The position numbers and the translations under genes are program-made. This document shows, one piece after another, positions 47,282 to 57,800 of a DNA stretch of 64,000 nucleotides; the stretch's first letter is position 1, and the number at the start of each line of letters is the position of its first letter. This DNA is from Adiantum capillus-veneris (Eukaryota > Streptophyta > Polypodiopsida > Polypodiales > Pteridaceae): positions 69,686,176 to 69,750,175 of the forward strand of contig CM043969.1 in assembly GCA_014529385.2 (NCBI GenBank), written 5' to 3'. Below the pieces are notes generated by a model. It had not been told where the DNA came from and did not search any database. It worked only from the letters and a program-made list of their open reading frames with translations.

Positions 47282-49500
47282 ATGCAAACCAATCAAGCAA
47301 GCACGTCTATAATGCCGATACTCATGTGTAATCGATGTGGCATAGATCATTTTATTGCCCAATGTCCAAATAATCCAAATGCACCAAAGATCACGCCATT
47401 AAACTTGATTGAAGTTACGGAGGAGCCATCACAAAGTACACATGTGGTACCAGTAAATGTACTCACACGATCGATGCTCCAAAAAAAAAATTATATTCTT
47501 GAGAAAAGAGACACGGCATCAATTGCTCAATCTCAAAAAAAGAAGAAAACACGAAGAAAGAGATCGCAAAAAGCAGCGAAGTCAGACCCCAGTTCAAAGA
47601 CCAACATAGGGATAGGTGACGACCCCGTATATATGAACGACACTGAAGAAGATTCTGATTCAGGTGAAACCATGGAGACCAAAACGACCACTAACATAGG
47701 AACCAACAAGGAAGATCTTCATGAGCCACAATGTCCAGGATCCAAAAAGAAGATAGGAACTTATCCAAACCCTACAGAGGAGATTGAGCGAGCCAAGCAA
47801 TTAAGGAGTTTGGTAGAAGATACCCAAAGGGATCTAGAACCAGCACCTAGGAAGATCCACATTACAGACACTGTGTTCCCTACACAACAACAACCTCACC
47901 ATGTCCATAGACCCTTGGACATACCTAGTGTCATCCAAGAAGAAAGTAACTTAAAGTCATGGGAAAGTGGGCGTACTCACTTCTTGATGGAAAGAATGTT
48001 TACAAAGGGACTACCTGATCCTATCGAAGAAATGGAGATCCCATCTTCCCCACGTCAAGGGACTCAAGGCCAAAAGGTTCCGTTAAACATTGCCAAACTG
48101 ATGGATTTCATGTCTTCAGAAGTTAGAACCACCATCATGTCCAAACTATATAAAGACCCCGAGCTAGTCTCAACCCTTCGAGCCTTCCTCAATGGAGAAT
48201 TGAAGTTTGGGCTACCACAATTTTCACAGATGGATGGAGCTAGGGAGATGCCAATAGAGGAGGAATACATAGATCCACAACCGAACCTAGATGAGAACCT
48301 TGCTATAGAAATACCTGTTAACAAGTTGGGACAATACTTTGAGGGTGATGAATCCAATGCGACCATACCAATCACTACTAAGGGATTAACTGTGAAGGGA
48401 ATCCTTGATGGTGGCGCTGGGATTAGCATTGTGACTAAAAATTGCTGGGAAACTATGGGGAGACCTCACCTTGCAACCACAACCATAGTAGTGAAGATGG
48501 CCAATGGGTCTATTGTTAAACCTATTGGGATGCTAGAAGATCTCAAGTTCAAGGTCTTTGGACATAAAATAAGAGTTACCTTCATTGTTATGGATTTCTC
48601 CAAGCACACCATGGCATCAAAGATGATCTTAGGACATCCTTTCATGAGGACAACAAAAATGGTGCATGACTAGTCTAAAAACCATGTCTACTTGCAGTTC
48701 CAAGATTCTGTCATTCGAGTGGATCTTGTGACGGGTCGAGCACATCCTCTAGAAAACAGGTTTATAATTGATCATAGATCTGACACCACAGTTCACTCGA
48801 CCCCGTTGCAGTATTGTTACAGTGTAAAGCGGACACTGATGTTGGGGAAGATTCTCCTTATATGGATGTACTACCTGGGATGACTGAGTTGGACAATGTG
48901 GATTGGGTCCACCTAGCAGCAACCATAGACACTTGGGGAAATAGGGGGACAACCTGGGTAACACATGAGGGGGATGAAATGCCCATACCCTTAAATATGC
49001 CCGTACCCTTAAATATGCTACAAGCAATGCATATAGCTTCTGACAAGAATCATCCTCATATAACAAAGAAAACATACAAGTGGGTCCCTAAATCTTCTTT
49101 AGCGACCATGGCTATTACTAAAAAACAGAAGCCTTATAAGAAACGTCCCACTCACTCCAAGAAATATAAAGAAACATTGTGTTAGATTCCTAAACGACTA
49201 TTGGAAGCCCAAGGCTACTATCAAGGAAATGATCAAATCTGGGTGCCAAAATGTAGATTGTGTTCTTACCTATCACCTGACCCATGTGAGCCCAATCCCG
49301 TAGCTCCAAAACGAATTGACCATCGTGTAAAGAAAAAAATCATTGAATGCTACACACCCGCTCCAGAGCTAGTTTGGGTACCGAAGAAAGAACAATTTGT
49401 TCCACCTAGCTCAGGAAGGAGGGAGTCCCATGAAGCTTCTAGCTCCTCATATAATGCATCCATAGAGGTAAAAGCTTCTCCACAACCTCCACTACAATAG
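47282..49500 (+). pseudogene. Zinc knuckle and protease region of the gag-pro element
   Basis: The frame at 47282-48673 opens with a fourth knuckle CNRCGIDHFIAQC and passes a lysine-rich, charged linker. It then reaches VKGILDGGAGISIVTKNCWE, an aspartic protease active site (DGGA for the usual DTGA) with a later FIVMDFSK and ILGHPFM (flap and ILG blocks). TAG codons follow at 48671 and 49182. The stretch from 48814 to 49500 has no recognisable domain. No RT box such as YLDD or YVDD was found anywhere up to the PPT. Confidence 0.82.
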
Positions 49501-51366
49501 TGTACCTCCATAAAGCTACAAAGGAATCCACACTTCCCAGTGTTCAAGAATCACCTAATGAACCACTTCAAGTTCGATCCTAGGAGAGTACCTTACCACC
49601 CTTGCAACTCGATGAGGAACCCAAGGTAATAGAAAACTACTGGCAAAAATCCTCACCTATTATCGACTGGAACAATTGGTTTCAAAGGGTGACGAGCACA
49701 TTTCAAACGATATGATCTACCAAAGGAAGGGGGGAATTTTTGCTGACAGTCATCATTCACTCACTCCCCTCTCAACCTTGTTTCCCTGACCTCTCAATCA
49801 CCAATCTTAGGAAATGTATATATATAAATCCTTATACTCACAAAAAAAAATAAAAAAATAAAGAGCAAGAGCAATAAGCAAATGAGTATGCACAATAAAA
49901 GTCAAAACATTTGACCCGGACATACACATTCACATTCGGTACACTGAAACAGAAACCGATGTCATAAAACACCTTTGATCCTCATCACTCGAGTGATGGA
50001 GGGTAGGTAGGATTAATACAATAGGAGTGTTTCTGTTTTAGAGTTGAGTGATTAGCAAAGTTCCTTTTTCCAACTGATGTTCCTCCTAGAGGTATTCCTT
50101 GTGTTTCCTAGTGTGTACAGGAGCGTGTTGCTGTTGTTAGGATTTGGACCTTCATGGAATCTTTATCTCGACTCACTCTTCAAATAAAGCGCGACCATCG
50201 ACACAAACAGGTGTTTCTTGTCCATTAGCATTGCCCCTTATCTTTTTTGCATCCATGTTTGTCTGCTTTGATTGTGATTGGTAGCATAATATCCAGCACA
50301 TTTGCTTAGTAACAAACATTTAATTCAATGTAATTTTTTGTCATAATCACTTGTCTAATTTTAAAAATCAAGCAGTCCGTCTAAGCTAGTTTGACCAAGC
50401 TAGGTGTTCTAGATCTTCTCTTCATACCATGGGGAATGCCTTCCTAATAATCAATGGCTAGTTAGGTTCTTAATCTGATTTAGGCAGCATTGTGTGAAGT
50501 GTACTAGGGCTTTCTAGTGAGTTTAGTCCCTATTAACCTTTAGCTTAAGTATTATAAAGGGAGTTTACTAGTGTGATGAGCCTGGGGAGGGTAACGGTGT
50601 TATATGACCCCCCAAAAGTTACAAAATTAAAATGCTGAAAATGAACAAACAAAAAATCAAAGTGCCATAATGTAAAATCTTAAGCTGGAAGAGAAATCTC
50701 AGCTTGATTGGGTACTTCACTCACATGTATCGCCTATGGTACTAGAGCCCTAGAGGTTCCCAGTATGGGCACTTTTCCTTGAAAAGCAAAAAACCCAAGG
50801 CATACAAAATAAGCACACACATCAAAATTGAATCACTGTGAAAAGACGTTGGGGGGTCAAAGAAAAGGTAATCAGTCAGGCGATGATTTCATGAGAAATT
50901 CCTTTTATCGTAGCTTAACTACAAGGTCTTCTAGGTATAGCCTCTAGTAAGCCCTCGAACATGAAATACTTGGCTCTCGCGATTAAACAACTTAATTGAC
51001 CAAAGAAAATTAAGAAGCTTACCCATGGTATTAATAGTCCATCTCTAGTGCCTTTCGACCGTTAAATTAGCGACCCCAGACTTGTTTAATTTTTAACCTT
51101 TACATCTGTTTATGCATTTGATTATATTGCAATTTAATGTTTATTGCTGACAAATTGTTTAAAATTCTGTTACCAATCAATTTGTCTACCTAAAACTGCA
51201 TATGCTTTTTAATCGCTTATGAGAATGCAATTACTGTGCCAATGTTGTTTGATTTTGCAGTGACTGAACAAGGCTAAGGACATTCATCTCAAATGCTCTT
51301 CCACCTCGACGAACGAGCTTCAACTCAATAGCTTCCGAGGACGAAATCTACATCAGGAAGGGGGGC
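49501..51366. other. 3' untranslated region of the gag-pro element with PPT
   Basis: No ORF of note. A PPT-like tract AAAGGAAGGGGGGAA is at about 49723-49738, and the real PPT is directly before the LTR at 51355-51366. The 1.6 kb between them is unexplained. Confidence 0.6.
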
Positions 51367-51434
51367 ATGTTAACCCTCACGTCTCACGGACACCCTATCA
51401 CCTACAACGAACGTTGTAACCTACGGAGGACATT

Positions 51435-51626
51435 TGTTGGGGTATAGGCGCCTGTGCCTTGCCCAGCCGCCCAGAGTCTGGGCGCCCACTGACTTGTATA
51501 CCTTATACATAGCATAAGTGTATAGGGTGCTGCTCACTCTTTGAGTCTCCCCACCCATATCTGTGTCGTGTGTCTCCTTCTCTCTCTCTCTCACTCTCCG
51601 TCTGTGGTGCTCCCCGATCCCCTTCA
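51435..51626 (+). repeat. Deleted copia 5' LTR
   Basis: 192 bp, nearly identical to 54665-54858. The first 12 bases also match the LTR start of the copia element at 29-34 kb, but the rest does not. Confidence 0.92.
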
Positions 51627-52756
51627 ATTGGTATCAGAGCGTAGGTGCGGAGGGAGCGCGTGTGTGCACAGTCACGACGACAGCGGAGAGCCAGTTTCAT
51701 TCCCGAAAATCACGTCCGCGCGCGCGCACTTTTAAGAGTGCAAATAGGGTTTCGACTTCGGCATCGGCAAATTCAGCTTTTCGAGAGCGTTTCCATTAGG
51801 TGTCTTGAAGTTTTACCCCCCTTTCGAAGCCATTCGAGCCATCAAAAACCTCATTCGAGCTACGGTTGAGGAGCTGCATTTTTCAGCCCTCTTTTGGCAG
51901 TTTATGCTGCGTTTTTGGGTCGAAACGGAGGTTTTTGGCATAGCTTTCACACCCGGACTCGGATACATGTGATCTAGGACTCTACCTTGGGGTTTTGGCA
52001 CGCTCCGGACATGCTTGTCATATCAGAATTTTAAAATTCTGAATGCTGAATTTTCTGCAGCAGCAGTTGTTTATTGTGTGTCGAGGATTCTACACATGGT
52101 TTGCTCTCAAATGTGAGAGTGATATTTGTTGCAAGTTTCCTCACAGGTGGGAGGATACGATGTATGACTTATGTGGTTTGATGCTCAGGGAGACTAATGT
52201 GATTGCATTTTGAGCTCGGCAATGTATGCCTCGAGCATGTTTTTTGGCAGTCACAGGTAGAGCAGATATTTGTGTACTAGATTTGCAGGTGTTTGCAATG
52301 ATGTATGTAAAGTGTGGAGATTGGTACATGCATTTGGAGTGCGGTTTGATGCGCTTTGGTTGCTCATGGTTTTGAGCATGTAGTCAGTTTGGTTACTGGT
52401 TTTGTGGCCATTTTACTGACAAAACTCTGGCGAAATTTCCCCAGGAGTTTTATGCGCATCATTTATGCGATCTAGGTAGAGATTGCGGGTTGCACTCAGC
52501 ATTTGCGTGCGGTGTTCTCTGCAGGTGGGAGATTTGTGCGTATGTATGCATCGATACCGCACAGTGTGGGCTTGGTGATTAGCTCACAAATTGCAGTGTG
52601 ATACTAGAGCATGCGAGGCTTGTATTGACATTGCGGGAGCTCTATTTTGGAGTGTGTCTCACAGGTTTTACATTGTGTTTCTGGCCATATTTGTAGACAG
52701 TTTCCAGGTGTTGTTGGTGAGGTGGTTTTGCTTTCTAGTTTGCTATATTGTGCTCA

Positions 52757-54201
52757 TGGCAGAGACAAGTGATCGCTCAGATTATGATCTCTCCGAAATG
52801 TGCATGTTTGATGGGTCAGACTTTGCAGCATGGAGAGAGTGTATGCTTGATGCATTGACACAGTGAGGGTTGCATCGACCATTGAGTGGTGATGCAGGTA
52901 GACCTTCAAACATGTCTGACGATCAGTGGCAGGAGCTAGAGGAGATGGCACTATCTACGCTCTCTTTGCACCTTGCGGAATCTGTATATGCTCTTGTTAT
53001 GTATGAGGCTACTTCGAGAGCACTTTGGCACTGATTACAGGATATGTATGATAGATCTGAGTCATCAAGGACTCGTGTGAGACATATACATTCACGAGTA
53101 TGCCGACACGTGATATGTTGGTATTGTGGTCATTCTAGACACGTTAGACGGCGTTGTTTTCGTCGTATGCGACATCGTAGGAGACATGGCAGTCTTAGAG
53201 ATGTATGTAGTGATGCCATGGACTCAGTTGCTTTGACAGTTGAGGCAGATGTAGTGTCGAAGTATACTAGTGACGGGGATGTCACTTTTACCTCGAGCTA
53301 TGCACGAGATGCTATACATGTGGATAGTGCACTCCCTTCGCAGTGGTTGCTAGACGCAGATGCTATGTTTCATGTCACGCCGCATCGTGCATGGTTTTGT
53401 AGCTATTCTAGCGGGATTCTTGGCAGTGTACGTTTGACCGATGGATCGGTGCATGCGATAGCAGGTGCAGGAGATGTGAGACTGTCATTACCGAGTGGTG
53501 CATCTTACTTGTTACGACATGTGCGCTATGTACCAGATTTGACAGTGAGTTTGATCTCGATTGGTCAGCTTAGAGATTGTGGATGTCAGATTTTGCTACG
53601 AGAGCGAGATTTTGTGATGCATTTGGGTTCGCTAGTGATTGCGAGAGGTGCCAAGAGTGGTATAGGTTACCCATTGCATGTGGATCACGCGAGAGACGGT
53701 GTTGTCTCTGTGATCATGCAGCCAGGTAGACAGCGAGAGAGCAGGCAAGTCTCTTTTGCTTGTGGGTTGCAGGATGCTTTTCATGGAGTGCAGAGTAGTG
53801 AGCTCGTTGTGCACACAGTTGGGGCACGACTTGAGCAGTCACACAGAGAGGTGACAGAGTCATACATGCATGCTTTGCTAGTGACTGAGCAAAGCAGAGA
53901 GTCAGTTGTGCGAGATACTTGTATGCATGATAGACAGGTAGAGCGGTCTTGCTCTAGTGAGTCACGACAGGAGGACGTTGTGCAAGAGTCTATGCATACG
54001 GAGTTAGAGCATGAGAGCTCTAGTGAGTCACAACAGATTGAGTGGTCATGTTTGCAGTGGATGATTGCAGAGGAGGCTGAGATGTCAGTGATTCTGCAGT
54101 CATTCCTTTCTATGCTCGACAGTGAGCATGGGGATATAGTTGTGCAGGATATGTCTTCCAACAGACACCTAGAGCAGTTGATTTGCTCTGAGGTTGCACG
54201 A
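52757..54201 (+). pseudogene. Copia gag-protease remnant
   Basis: MAETSDRSDYDLSEMCMFDG starts gag. TGA stops occur near 52864 and 53035. The frame at 53044-54204 holds the zinc knuckle CWYCGHSRHVRRRC and a protease-like block QWLLDADAMFHVTPHRAWF, where the family normally has LDSGA. The protease end (SYLLRHVRYVPDLTVSLIS) follows. Beyond about 53750 the Ser/Glu/His-rich sequence matches nothing I know. Confidence 0.82.
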
Positions 54202-54289
54202 TAGGTTGATGCGTCTTTTGAGGACAGTCAGGAGATGCATGTGGCTGACGCGCCTTGTCAGTCAGAGATGCCTATTTCTAGGGATATAT

Positions 54290-54590
54290 ATGTTGATGCA
54301 TGCTTCGTAGAGCTAGCAGGGCCCGCTAGCATTGCATCGGCATTCGGTGGTCTCATGTATGAGATGTTGATCTTGAGACCGGATATCGCAGCTGCAGTGG
54401 GAGCATTTGCAGTTGGGGTTGTCAGTCGTCTGCTGACTGATGATGGCATAGTGCACGAGGGAGATATGCAGGTATTGCATACATACTTGTAGTACGTGTG
54501 TGGTACGTCTGGTGGTGTACGGACTTATACGGGAGCAGGACAACCGGATGCACACAATCACAGCCAGCCAGTGGGCATCGGTTGAGAGCG
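54290..54590 (+). pseudogene. Copia RT/RNase H scrap
   Basis: ASAFGGLMYEMLILRPDIAA and VGVVSRLL correspond to the copia block ASAVGSLMYAM...RPDIA.AVGVVSR. Stops follow at 54490 and beyond. It joins directly to the gag-protease part, so integrase and the RT core were lost in one or more deletions. Confidence 0.75.
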
Positions 54591-54664
54591 GTTTTCTCTC
54601 ACCTTTTGTAGTCTTTAGACTAGGTTCTCTTGCTTAAAGGCACAGTCGCCTTTAAGTGGGAGGT

Positions 54665-54858
54665 TGTTGGGGTATAGACGCCTGTGCCTTGCCCAGGCGC
54701 CCAGAGTCTGGGCGCCCACTGACTTGTATACCTTATACATAGCATAAGTGTATAGGGGGTTGCTCACTCTTTGAGTCTCCCCACCCATATCTGTGTCATG
54801 TGTCTCCTTCTCTCTCTCTCTCTCACTCTCCGTCTGTGGTGCTCCCCGATCCCCTTCA
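54665..54858 (+). repeat. Deleted copia 3' LTR
   Basis: 194 bp, pair of 51435-51626, with a (TC)n length change and a few substitutions, indicating recent insertion. Confidence 0.92.
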
Positions 54859-55134
54859 ACATTGTATTATTTACTTGTAGAGTCAGGTACCGGGCTTGTC
54901 GGTCCAATAGGAAAAGGGTAAGAGTGATCGTCGATGAGAGGCGCACTCTAATTGGAACATTCAAGGGATTAGTTGGCTATGTATGGGCACCCAAGTGTGA
55001 ATGGGGTGAGCTCATATAAAAGTCAACTAAACCTAAAATTCACTCATTCTCTCATTTGTGCAATAGAAGAGTGCTCTTGCTCCATCTCCATCTCCATCTC
55101 CATCTTCTTCTTCTTCACCTCCTTGTGTGTGTGT

Positions 55135-55205
<71 letters not shown>

Positions 55206-55426
55206 CGATCGAGCATTACGAAGGCACGACGGCGGCGGCGAAGCGGCGGCTCCTTCTTCTTCGCGGCGAGGAATCCTCCACGAAGCAAGCGTAGAGCGGT
55301 GAGTGACACACCATCGCCTTCTTTGAGCTTACTAGTTTAGGCTTGTTGTGTGCTTGGAGCCATTTGTGGCTCGCACACGGTGTATCGGCAAGTTCCTTGC
55401 ATTGACACGTGCGACATACGCGCACA

Positions 55427-55683
55427 AGAACGACACAATTTCTATGCATTGCTATCTCTTAACAACATTAGCACACATGATGACTACTCTAACAAAGAAG
55501 AGAGCGACACCGATTCAATGGATGATGAAATAGAATATTTGGCCTTAGAGTTAGAAATTGAGCCTTCATGAAAGCCTAATTCATCCTTGATTGGTTGTCT
55601 CTTGATGCAAACTTGACAGTTGAAGAGCTTCTCAAAGCAATGAAGGACAATGAAGGGATTGAATTGATCATTGACCTCTTCTT
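55427..55683 (+). pseudogene. CACTA tnp2 remnant A, segment 3 of 3 (acidic tail)
   Basis: This continues segment 2 after the LTR insertion. SMDDEIEYLALELEIEPS and LDANLTVEELLKAMKDNEG match VMDDKMEDLALELDIEPSWE and LDANLTIEELLEAMKDNEE at 59124-59300. It stops abruptly where the tandem array begins, whereas the other copy has another 140 bp first, so a small deletion lies at the junction. Confidence 0.75.
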
Positions 55684-57470
55684 GGGGGTGAGCCCATATT
55701 GGTTCTATGGTTGGGAGGTGAGCATAATGTCCACCAATTACATGTCTAAGAGTGAGTCTCATTTGCGATTTTGCCCACACACCCATACTCATGTGGGCTC
55801 GTTGGTATGGGATAGTGGCTCTTGCAGTCAAGGCTAGCCCAGTGGCTATAGGCCCTCAGACTTAAGGGTGAGCCCATATTGGCTGTATGGTTGGGAGGTG
55901 AGTGTGATGTCCTCCCACTACGTATCTAGGAGTGAGTCTCATTAGTGATTCTACCAGCACACCCATACTCGTGTGGGCTCGGTGGTATGGGACACACGCA
56001 CTGGCAGCAGAGGCTAGTCCACTTGCCGCAGGTCCTCAAGCTTGGGGGTGATCCCATATTGGCTCTATGGTTTGGAAGTGATCTAAATGTCTGCCCATTA
56101 TGGATCTAGGATTTTGCATCAATGGTGACTCTATTCGCACACCCATATTGGTGTGGTCTCGTTGGTATGAGAACTGACTCTTGCGGTAGAGGCTAGCCCA
56201 CCGGATGCAGACCTTGAGGCTTGATGGTGAGCCCATATTAAGTATCTGGTTGGGAGGCAAGCTTAATGTCCACTCATTATGTATCTAGGACTCTACATCG
56301 ATGGTGACTCTGTTGGCACACCCATACTAGTTTGGGATCGTTGGTATGGGACACCGGCTCTTGTGGTAGAGGCTAGCCCATTGGCTGTAGGCCCTTCAGC
56401 TCGGCGTGAGCCCATATTGTCTCTATGGTTGGGAGGTGAGCTTGAGTTATGTCCATTATGTATCTAGGACTCTACACCAATGGCAACTCTATCCGCACAC
56501 TCGTACTTTCGTGGGCTCATTGGTATTGGATAGAGACTCTTGTAGTAGAGGCTATCCCACTGAGTACATGCCCTATGTCTGCCCATTTATGTATCTTGGA
56601 CTCTACATCAATGGATACTCCATTCACACACCCTTACTGGTGTGGGCTCATTGGTATGGGGCACCGGCTCTTGTAGTAGAGGCTAGCCCATTGGCTCTAG
56701 GTACTTAGGCTTGGTAATGAGCCCATATTAGCTCTATGGTTGGGAGGTGATCCTGATGTCCACCCATTACATATCCAGGACTCCACACTGATAGTGAATT
56801 TGTTTGTACACCCATACTAGTGTGCATCATGGGACATCGACTCTTGTGGTAGAGGCTAGCCCACTGACTATTGACCCTCAGGATCAGGGATGAGCCCATT
56901 GGCTCTATGCTTGGAAAGTGAGCCTGATGTCCACCCATTACCTATCTAGAAATCTACACTGATGGTGACTCTGTCCGCACACCCGTGCTGGAATGGGCTC
57001 GTTGGTATGGGACACCGGCTCTTGCGATAGGGTCTAGCCCACTAGATAGAGGCCTTCAGGCTTGGGGGTGAGCCCATATTAGATCTATGGTTGGGAGGTG
57101 ATCATGACGTCAGCCCATTACATGTCTAGGAGTAAGTCTTATTTGTGATTGTCTGTGAGCACCACACTTGGACTCTAGACCGATGGCAACTGTGCCCGCA
57201 TAGCGGTACTCGTGTGGGCTTGTTGGTATGGGACATTGACTCTTGCAATAGAGCTAACCCACTCGTTGTAGACCCTCAAGCTTGGGGGCGAGCCCATATT
57301 CTTTCTATCATTGGGAGGTGAGCTTGATATTTGCCCATTACATATCTAGGAGTCTGCATTGATGGCGGCTCTATCTGCACACCGATAATGGTGTGGGATC
57401 TTTGGTATGGCACATTGGCTCTTGCCGTAGGGGCTAGCCCACTAGATGCAAGATTTTATTGTTTTCAATC
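55684..57470 (+). repeat. Tandem array A, about ten ~180-bp units
   Basis: Each unit contains GGGTGAGCCCATATTGGCTC, then TATGGTTGGGAGGTGAGC, GTCCGCCCATTACGTATCTA, CGCACACCCATACT, GTGGGCTCGTTGGTATGGGA and GAGGCTAGCCCACTGGCTG. Units start near 55684, 55866, 56043, 56225, 56404, 56575 (truncated), 56715, 56887, 57066 and 57285. They differ by many substitutions, so the array is old. The last unit joins a tail with CCAGATTTTTCTATTTTCAA that also follows array B. Confidence 0.88.
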
Positions 57471-57800
57471 CATAACCAACCAGATTTTTCTATTTTCAAC
57501 CGATAAATAGCTAGCTTTTCCTTTTTCTCCTTTTTAGTAACTTGATACATGTAGCATGTTCTCCCCCTTGTTATTGGTGTTTGCGTAACGAGTGGTATTC
57601 GAGATGTTATCTATCGTTTAGGGAAGCTAGCAAGGTATGTGTATAGCTTGTGGATATTTGTATCTTTTAAAAAAGATTTTACACATTGTTCTTCTATTTT
57701 TATATAGATGGATCACCTCTAAATAGATTGATACAAGATCAATACCGCAAAAAAAAAGGAAATGCATTAAGCTCCTTTGTTTGGAAGAGAAAGAGTTACT
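57471..57800. other. Array tail and spacer
   Basis: The first 80 bp (TAGCTAGCTTTTCCTTTTTC) match the tail after array B near 60630. The rest is unassigned and leads into tnp2 copy B. Confidence 0.5.

Larger units (their letters stand above)
51435..54858 (+). mobile_element. Deleted Ty1/copia element inside an LTR
   Basis: A 3424-bp element. LTRs are 51435-51626 (192 bp) and 54665-54858 (194 bp), both starting TGTTGGGGTATAG. The TSD ACATT is at 51430-51434 and 54859-54863. The PBS TGGTATCAGAGC is at 51629-51640, and the PPT TTTAAGTGGGAGGT ends at 54664. It keeps gag, a protease region and a scrap of RT/RNase H and lacks integrase and most of RT. It can only be non-autonomous. Confidence 0.92.
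43012..55426 (+). mobile_element. Large LTR element with gag-protease only (no RT)
   Basis: LTRs are 43012-43665 and 51367-55426, the latter split by the copia element at 51435-54858. Both LTRs begin TGTTAACCCTCACG and end GCATA or GCACA. The TSD AGAAC lies at 43007-43011 and 55427-55431. The PBS TGGCGCCGCTGTCGGGGA (43670-43687) is the tRNA-Asp type common in plant Ty3 elements, and the PPT AGGAAGGGGGCA ends at 51366. Inside are gag, several zinc knuckles and a protease, but no RT, RNase H or integrase. It is a non-autonomous gag-pro element. Confidence 0.88.
51367..55426 (+). repeat. Gag-pro element 3' LTR, split by a copia element
   Basis: The LTR runs 51367-51434 and continues at 54864-55426. 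The split lies within GGACATTGTATTATTTACTT of the intact LTR. The 3' part carries (CTCCAT)n, (CTT)n, (TG)n at about 55124-55174 and (GA)n. Confidence 0.88.

Noticed and set aside
43012-51434. Initially considered as two unrelated repeats of a gene family
   Set aside because: PBS, PPT, TG..CA-type ends and the AGAAC duplication across the copia insertion show one LTR element.
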